Positions 57,801-64,000 of a DNA stretch of 64,000 nucleotides are shown in pieces (positions within the stretch are counted from its first letter, which is position 1; each line of letters begins with the position of its first letter). The stretch covers positions 28,108,166 through 28,172,165 of the forward strand of contig OZ022508.1 of assembly GCA_963989385.1 (NCBI GenBank), read 5' to 3'. The translations under genes and the position numbers were made by a program. The DNA is from Ctena decussata. Taxonomy: Eukaryota; Mollusca; Bivalvia; Lucinida; Lucinidae. Under the pieces are notes generated by a model, which was not told the DNA's origin, ran no database searches, and saw only the letters and a program-made list of their open reading frames with translations.

Positions 57801-60800
57801 GAAATTTTGTGTAAAGTGTATGGATACATATTCATGGGTAGTAATATTGCCATTTTTATTTTGCCTCCCATTTCAACTCGTGAAGGAAAAGAAACGGCTC
57901 ACTTAAGAGAAAATTCTTTCCTTTAAGATTAGACCCATTTAGGAAAGATTTTGTTATCCCGGAAAGCAAACAGGACGTCCTGAAAGTTGTCTGCCTTTGA
58001 AAAAAAGGCACCCCCCCATCTAAAAAGCAACTTTGTGGTCTACCCATTTGCCTTTAAGAAATATTTTATACAACTTGAAATAATACACAAATATGCCTCT
58101 AAAATATGTGAATTTGTAAATTGTAATCAACCTACTGATTAAAAAAAAGACATGTATCATTGCTACTGCATTAATGCATGGGCAGCTCTGAGTATTCTCT
58201 AGCTAAGACTGCTATTAAGTGCCCTTTCCTGGCACAGTTCATACCTCTAAAATTTGGGGTCTACATAATCTTTTAAAAGATCTAAACATTCAAATCAACA
58301 TTCAAATCTTTATTTGAACACATCTACATTTTTTCTTCACAAAATGCTTGGTAAAATGGCAAACAGTCCAAGCTCTGATCAGACTACTTTTGCTTGCCTG
58401 TGATTTTGTTTACCAAATTGTATGTTTATATTTAGAAAAACTATTACCATATCTGTGACTATTCATACCTGCATGACAATCAGAATATCCATCACCAGAA
58501 TGAATGAGGCCAGAAATGCTCGTGAAAGCTCGTTAGTAGGCAAAAAGTCTCTATTCAGCTTGTCCCACTGTATATAATCTGTGGCGATGACAAATATAAC
58601 AACAAATGATGAGACAACAACCACAATCCAGAAGAGAATGATTCTGTTCCAGCCTCTTGACCACCACCTTCTGACTGGCCGGGCCCAGCCGGGATACAGC
58701 TTGTCTTGTAGCATGATGTCAGTCACCTGAAGGGAAAAGTATATACATGCAAGGGCGTAACTGCCTATACAAAAATATGCAGATGCATAACGAAATTTTG
58801 TCAAATTGACAAAATTTCAACAGGCACCTACATTATTTGATGATGCTGAAATTTTATAAATAGGACAAGATTTCAATAGTAACTGCGAACAGATGTGACT
58901 ACATGAAATATCTTTGTTGCTCTCAAGGGGCATTAAGCATAATTGTGCTTAACATGTAATCACCCCTAATTACGCCCCTGTACATGTACATGTAATTTGT
59001 AGTGTGTAGTGTAAGAGACAGTATAGCTTCTTTAAATACTATTCATTATTAATATTATTTTGAATATAATGGGCTGGAAAGTTCTTAAAAAAACTTTGGT
59101 GAATTTGACATTCAGCATTGGCAAAATAATCCAAGATTCAAAAGTGTTACTAAATGTCCTTAAGGAAAAGCCACCCACCATGGCAAATGGATGAGCGGAT
59201 TTTTTCAATCTTGAAATAACACTATCATTGTATAGCTTCCACTGACACTAAGCTACAAATGAATGCATGTATAAGGCAAATGCCCATTAAAATTCTAATG
59301 CTCATTTGCCTTATATTACAACACTAGCCACTTATACAGCTGTGTCTTTGTAGGGATCACAAAAAAGTAAAATAAAAAGCTTTAGTTGATCTTACTAATT
59401 TCTGAAATGTAATGTCTGTATTTGCTTCTTAATATCAATTTATGGAATGGGATAATTGTACTCCATATTGTCATTTGGGGAGGTTAAATGTCGGTTCTGT
59501 GATGGCAAAGTTTATTTCATGGTGACACGTCAGCACTTTTCCACATTTTGGCCTTTCAAAATACATGTATACAACCTTTACATCTACAACAAGCACTTTC
59601 AGAAATTTAGCATCAGACATCAGCCAATGAGAAGAAACATGGTGTTATGACATTGGTTTTCCAACAGTACAACACAGGATATACTGTCATAAATTTTTTG
59701 CACTATCCAATGAAATGTTGCATTATATTCATAGGTGCATTGAAACTGTCATAGTAAATCGAAATACAGATTAAAAATGGCTGGCTGAATGGTATACCCT
59801 GATCAGGCTCATCTGATTGATTTGCATCTATCTGTTTGCACAGGCAGTGGTTCAAATTATTAGCACATTTAAATTGATCTGCAGAATTCAAGCTTAAATT
59901 CAGATAATGTTTATAAAAGTTTTTCTAGAAGGTGATCAAAATAACTAGGATGCGATAAATGTCAAAAGACAAGTCAAAACTAGAGCAAGTGAGCAGGGGC
60001 TCACGTATACCCCGGCCAGCGCCAGCACCTATAGGAAATAAACTTTACATGCCCATGTAGGCACATACCACTAGGCTACATCTCAAGATTTCACAATAAT
60101 CAAAACAAAACAAACTTAAAGTTCACTTTTAACACAAATGGTTATATAAATTTCAAAGTCTGTAGCCTTGACCTACAATCAGCAGCAGCAGTCAGATGAT
60201 GTCAACAAAACTGTTTCAACCTTGCAGAAAACCTAGTCACACATCAACAGGTTCCATCATTCAAGTATATCAAAAATATAAGCAAACAGATACAACTCGA
60301 TACACAACTTTAACACTAATGATATATAAATTTCCATGTCTGTGACCTTGCCCTTAGGTACTAATATGTGTCCATCCTGTAGTAACACTAAGCACATCTG
60401 AACAAATTTCAATAGAAGCTGTCAAAAAAAATAGGGCAAAAGCAAAATCTTAACACAAAACTTTAACACAACTGCTGTACAAATTTCTAAGTCTGAGACC
60501 TTGACCATAGGCCTGCAGAAGTATCCAGTGGTGCAAACTGATCAGTGTCCATCCTGTAGTACCACTAAGCACATATCAACAAGTTCCAGTAAAGACTTTC
60601 ATGAAAACAGAGCAAAAGCATAAACTTAACGCAAAACTTTAACGCAACTGTTATACAAATTTCTAAGTCTGTGACCTTGACCTTTGGCCAGCAGCAACAT
60701 CAAGCCGATGCACAATGATCAGTATCCATCCTGTAGTAACACTAAGCACCTATGAACAAGCTCTGGATAAAAGAAGTCAAAGAAAAAAAACTTAACGCAA

Positions 60801-63444
60801 AACTTCAACGCAAATGTTATACAAATTTCTAAGTCTGTGACCTTGACCTTTGGCCAGCAGCAGCATCAAGGTGATGCATACTGATCAGTATCTATCCTGT
60901 AGTAACACTACGCAATTATGAACAAGCTCTGGATAACAGAAGCAAAAGAAAAAAAACTTAACGCAAAACTTTAACGCAAATGTTAAATTATGTACGGACG
61001 GATGGACAGACTGACGAATGGACAGAAAGACGAAAACTATATACCCCTCGCAATACTTCGTATGGCGGGGGTATAATTATAAATAAACATGATAAAGCAG
61101 CACATTATAATTATGTAGTTATTTTAAGATTTTAAGTTGTGCATGGATCAATTTTCTGTAATTATACTCTTACAACCAAATAAATCAAATTTCATTTTCC
61201 TCCATCCACTTACACATGTTAAAAGCTGTGAAACATAAAGACAGTCAATACATGTACATCTAAATTTATGAGAAAGATTTATTTCAAAGTTTCAGTACAA
61301 ATCAATGGCAATTTTCTACTGCATAATAAACCTTTACTCAAAAGTATTACAGAAAAACTGTCATTTTATACAATGGTAATGACAATAACGATGATTTATT
61401 AGAATTAACACATTCACAATGAATGGTCATTATGTTTGCAAGGCAAAAATACTTGTAAACACACAGCAGTAATAACTACATGTAAGTTCAACTAATAAAA
61501 ACCATACAAATACCTATCAGAACATATTAGCAGGCTGATATTAGCAACATGTACATCGTTTGGCGAGTCCATTTAATTTTCAGGGCTTACTCCCAACAGG
61601 TTTGCAAAAGATACTGTATTGACTCTAATAAACATCCCTGCTCTAATAAATATCTCCTGCTTCTTTTCCAAGATGTTTAATATCATCTAAGGTGTATGGG
61701 GCCAAAAATAAAAATTTTAGGGGCAGCATATTTTTTTTAAAAGGGAAATTTACTGTGATCAACATAATTAGTAAGACAAACAGGCCTGAGCAAACAGTGC
61801 AGACACAGATCAGACTGCTCTCCAGGAGAGCAGTCTGATCTGGATCTACACCACAGGCACTCGATGAAAAATTTGTGAAATTCTCATATATTATGAAATG
61901 TTAGTCTGTCTCCTACCTCTCTATGAAATTTCAAGTCGATCGGTTGCGATATAAGAAAGTTACGAAATATCCCACTTCGTAGTTTAAATAGAGTCAAGGT
62001 GCGACACTACCGCCATTTTGAAAACATGTTTACCTTTTCAAGTCACCTTATTCTCACCTGTATAATAAGCATTTCACTTCCATACTTCCATATTGGAAAA
62101 CAATGTACATATCTACACTTACCTGCAATCAAATCATTTCCTACCAGTGATGGATAATGCAACATTTACACCAAAATTCTAAATCACGACGAGAAACAGA
62201 GTAAAATGACGGGAGTCAACAAATCCGGGCTTGCACATTGCAGTCCCTATTGGAAAATCCACAAATGCGAGCTCATTGATTGGTCAAGGAACGAAAAAGG
62301 TTAAAGTCCGCATGATTTGAAAACTTTCAATTCAAGAAAACTACGTCATCAAAGCACACGCTACTGGAAATTCTGTGGAAAATCCCCTGATTTTATCACT
62401 TCCGTCTATGAGCATATTTTCAAAATGGCGGTAGTGTCGCACCTTGACTCTATTTAAACTACGAAGTGGGATATTTCGTAAGTTTCTTATATTGCAACCG
62501 ATCGACTTGAAATTTGATAGAGAGGTCACACTACATTTCATAATATATGAGAATTTCATAAATTTTTCGTCGAGTGCCTGTGGTCTACACTGGTTGCCTT
62601 TCCACTAGAACATCATGGGTACTCCATTTGTGGGTAAATTAGGTTTGTTCATCTTGTAGGGTGCTGTTATCTTCGTTTGTAATATAGGTAATTAATATAA
62701 TATCTTAATATGCTATGTAGTATTTGGGCTGCTTTTATTTTTTGCAGGAATAAATGAAGTAAAAAAAAAAGAAGAAAGCCGACCTACCTACCTGAAGAAA
62801 TTATCCGTGGTCAACAATGCAAACAAGTATTTTTTATGCTTGGCCTGGGTATACTGACTATACTCCCATGTTTTCCATCAGCTACACAAAGGGGAACAAC
62901 TCCCATGAATTCCTATTTGCTTTTCTGAAGAATGTAGCTTTTCCAAATGGGGTCTACTCTTTGTGAAAAGAATTTGCTCCCAGAGGAGCAAATTCTTTCC
63001 TATAAAGGGTTGACCCCTATTGAGAAGGGAAGAAAAGGAAGATAGTAGAATTGCTTCCTCTGGAATTATATATCCATTCCCCTTAATACTGTTTATCATT
63101 AGTACTTTGGCAGTAGCTAATTTACTCCTCTTTAGGCTGTAAATAATACTCCCCTTAGGTAAAACCCAATGCACCCAGGGTATTTAATAAAGTTAATACA
63201 GTAGTTACCATCCATGCTGTGAAGAAATCCCCGCACCAGGTACCACAGGCAGCCACCTTCATGAAGATATCATTACTGACTCCCATCAAATCAGAGATCC
63301 TGTACTCAGCAGTGGCATCACCACCGATAGACAGGAAACCATTGTAGATGAGAGACATGATGAAGACACAGACCAGTGTGATCAAGAACATGATCATCCA
63401 GGAACCTTGGTCGTCACTGAACATTTTCAGGCGAAAAAGGCGAT
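50996..63444 (-). CDS. TMEM117: TMEM117, 3' part of the gene (four coding exons)
   Basis: TMEM117 is a conserved multi-pass membrane protein, reported at the plasma membrane and linked to ER-stress responses in mammals. Exons in transcript order: 63444-63209, 58726-58469, 57432-57309 and 51810-50996. Phases match at each junction, and 1433 nt of coding sequence ends at TAG 50996-50998. Family landmarks: MFSDDQGSWMIMF, CGTWCGDFFTAWMVTDIMLQ, YIQWDKLNRDFLPTNELSRA, FLASFILVMDILIVMQDWDF, GKWFNYGILFLVMILDMNMW and IWFFGRF. Five hydrophobic segments are visible. After the last membrane segment comes a long K/R/E-rich cytosolic tail unlike the vertebrate one. The 5' exons lie right of the window. Convergent with SF3A2. 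Confidence 0.96.
53020..55000. repeat. Intronic repeat block with 150-165 bp tandem units
   Basis: The GGGCCATAACTCCCACAATA unit with CAAACTTGACCTGTATTTTA and AATTCAATACACCAATGCTT repeats near 53840, 53990, 54155 and 54318. It is preceded by CCACCACACATTAGTGGTGG (53022) and a GTCTGTCTGTCCATCCG edge, and followed by TACGTACGGACAG and GGCGGGGGTATAA. A (G)n tract is at 53682-53698. It lies in a TMEM117 intron. Similar compound repeats are frequent in bivalve introns. Confidence 0.8.
55385..55435. repeat. Hairpin CAGATGAGGTGGCTCA / TGAGCCCCCTCATCTG
   Basis: AACAGTTTAGATTCAGATGA is followed by the inverted partner with TATATTCAATGTTTGC. PalC-like context with a different tip. Confidence 0.75.
55979..56294. 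repeat. Long palindrome with iterated CTTCCTGC words
   Basis: CACAGGGTATAAACCAGTCC at 55979 and its exact reverse complement at 56275-56294. Inside, CTTCCTGC-x-GAGACTGTCC words occur about six times on one arm, and inverted on the other. Lies in a TMEM117 intron. Confidence 0.85.
56537..56773. mobile_element. PalA foldback element, copy 9
   Basis: TGAGCCGTGACATGGAAAGA ... CATATCGCGTCTCA; inner arms conserved. Confidence 0.87.
56985..57055 (-). mobile_element. tRNA-derived SINE fragment
   Basis: On the minus strand TGGTTGAGTGGTTAG (A box) at 57049-57035 and GGGTTCAAATC (B box) at 57005-56995. Confidence 0.65.
57309..57432 (-). CDS. TMEM117: TMEM117 internal exon, short and easily missed
   Basis: 124 nt between TGTTGCAG and GTATGT. 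Encodes DWDFPHFMSAIDIKLPGLNT, AHIRFSIPKCLKRESWQVHI and T plus one base of Gly; it fits the human DWEFPHFMGDVDVNLPG block. No methionine-initiated frame marks it, but it is needed to join the flanking exons in phase. Confidence 0.95.
57530..57655. repeat. PalD-type hairpin, variant tip
   Basis: ATATGTTGTGATATCTCATT and AATGAAATAGCACAACATAT pair; the tip AAAATCACCTC/GGCGATTCTA replaces the CATCTGAACC form. Confidence 0.65.
57818..58055 (-). mobile_element. PalB element, inverted copy
   Basis: GAAAATTCTTTCCTTTAAGA, then GATTAGACCCA, CCGGAAAGCAAACAGGACGT and CTACCCATTTGCCTTTAAG fit the family in reverse. Confidence 0.65.
58469..58726 (-). CDS. TMEM117: TMEM117 internal exon
   Basis: 258 nt, phase 0 both sides, between CTTCAG and GTATGA. 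VTDIMLQDKLYPGWARPVRR, a membrane segment IILFWIVVVVSSFVVIFVIA, then the strongly conserved WDKLNRDFLPTNELSRAFLA and a second membrane segment ending VMQ. Confidence 0.97.
58805..60130. other. TMEM117: TMEM117 intron sequence, no clear element
   Basis: AT-rich intron. There is a short inverted pair AAGGCAAATG / CATTTGCCTTAT (59273-59317). I see no exon. Confidence 0.5.
60140..61075. repeat. Tandem repeat, period about 165-180 bp, TMEM117 intron
   Basis: Units with TGTAGTAACACTAAGCAC, CAAAACTTTAACGCAA, ATTTCTAAGTCTGTGACCTT and GGCCAGCAGCAGCATCAAG repeat at 60378, 60553, 60735 and 60897. The block ends ACGGACGGATGGACAG ... CTTCGTATGGCGGGGGTATA. Confidence 0.85.
61789..62600. repeat. PalC foldback split by a 733-bp insertion
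   Basis: GCAAACAGTGCAGACACAGA, tip GACTGCTCTCC/GGAGAGCAGTC, then the right arm TGATCTGGATCTACA stops at 61850. TCTACACTGG resumes at 62584, after the inserted element. Confidence 0.85.
61845..62589. mobile_element. Inverted-repeat element with about 170-bp arms and TCTACA TSD
   Basis: The element 61851-62583 begins CCACAGGCACTCGA and ends with its inverted copy. Arms 61851-62026 and 62411-62583 match apart from a few differences. TCTACA is present at 61845-61850 and 62584-62589. The interior has no coding capacity. The arms include GCGACACTACCGCCATTTTG. Confidence 0.92.
62838..63090 (+). mobile_element. PalB element
   Basis: GGGAACAACTCCCATGAATT, CAAATGGGGTCTACTCTTTG, hairpin GAATTTGCTCC/GGAGCAAATTC, and end TATCCATTCCCCTTAA. 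Confidence 0.75.
63209..63444 (-). CDS. TMEM117: TMEM117 internal exon (first in window)
   Basis: The acceptor TTATATTTCAG precedes 63444 and the donor GTAACT starts at 63208. The exon opens with two bases of a split codon, then RLFRLKMFSDDQGSW, a membrane segment MIMFLITLVCVFIMSLIYNG, and ends TAWM in phase 0. Confidence 0.95.
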
Positions 63445-63500
63445 CTGAAATATAATATGCAAATAGTGTACTAAAGTTACTGTAAATGGGAAACCAAAAA

Positions 63501-63738
63501 TGAGCCGCAACGTGACAAAACCAACAATGTGGTTGTGCGCCCAGCGCAGACTCAGATCAGCCTGGGCATCCGCCCAGTCTGATCAGAGTCTTCGCTGTCC
63601 GCATGGAGGTAGCTTAGACCCTTAGCTATACTTTGAGCACTTAATGAAGGGTCTGATTGGCTTGAGCGAATGGCCAGGCTGATCTGAGTCTACGCTGGGC
63701 GCACAACCACAATGTTGGTTTTGTCATGTCGCGGCTCA
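63501..63738. mobile_element. PalA foldback element, copy 10
   Basis: TGAGCCGCAACGTGACAAAA ... CATGTCGCGGCTCA, with ATCAGCCTGGGCATCCGCCC and its partner. Arms about 100 bp around a GGTAGCTTAGACCCTTAGC centre. Flanked by AA on both sides. Confidence 0.9.
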
Positions 63739-63742
63739 AATT

Positions 63743-63925
63743 ATTACAGTAACTGTTTTAAATATGGCCACTTTGGTTTCACAATGCAGTAATGTGTCCA
63801 AAAGATGCAGACATAATGGAAATAGCAAACAGTTTAGATCTTGATCAGACTACTTTTTTTGGAGCAGTCTGGTCTGGGTCTGCATTGTTTGCTCAGGCCT
63901 GTCTGTCCCAATACTCAGAACAATT
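63743..63925 (+). repeat. PalC foldback element
   Basis: ACAATGCAGTAATGTGTCCA flank, GCAAACAGTTTAGATCTTGA arm, tip GATCAGACTAC / GAGCAGTCTGGTC (mismatched), CTGTCCCAATACT flank. Confidence 0.8.
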
Positions 63926-64000
63926 ACATGGGTGAAAGTTCCAAAATATCAAATTTCTGGAATCAACGGTTTATAATCCTGAAATGAGGAGTTTTCCTAT

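Overview
The window is nuclear DNA of an animal. It carries intron-containing genes with GT..AG splice sites, metazoan protein families (SF3A2, TMEM117), several non-LTR retrotransposon (LINE) families, tRNA-derived SINE relics, and a very dense set of short hairpin-forming repeats. The repeat style (intronic tandem repeats with motifs such as GGGCCATAACTCC and GACCTTGACC) is what I know from bivalve molluscs. That host call is an inference; the animal assignment is firm.

Three host genes are visible. (1) Positions 1-1887, minus strand: a 629-codon open exon that runs off the left edge and encodes an unrecognised, probably disordered protein. (2) Positions 22977-32354, plus strand: the complete coding region of SF3A2 (U2 snRNP SF3a subunit 2), in seven coding exons that join exactly into 357 codons. 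(3) Positions 50996-63444, minus strand: the 3' four coding exons of TMEM117, a multi-pass membrane protein whose 5' exons lie beyond the right edge. Gene 1 and SF3A2 are divergent. SF3A2 and TMEM117 converge.

Layout: 2-22.5 kb is gene-free and holds large mobile elements. These are degenerate tandem repeats, a G-tract-rich inverted-repeat element (5507-6378), a LINE inserted inside an older antisense LINE (8645-11548, AATG duplication), a 5'-truncated polyadenylated LINE (12150-14297), an inverted-repeat element whose ends are made of 11-bp iterations with a 9-bp target duplication (14475-16378), another TA-flanked element (16752-17895), and a third LINE (minus, 17975-19290). From 22.6 kb to the right edge the genes, their introns and the 32-50 kb intergenic interval are full of short foldback elements, which I group into working families PalA to PalI. 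PalA alone has ten copies.

The most unusual signal is in these foldback families. Flanks stay conserved between copies while the hairpin tip changes sequence, and both arms change together, so pairing is kept. One 70-bp palindrome is seen in intact, arm-inverted and tip-deleted states. This suggests an arm-on-arm copying process (hairpin repair or template switching), or selection on the folded form. Apart from SF3A2 and TMEM117, no functional pathway links the elements.
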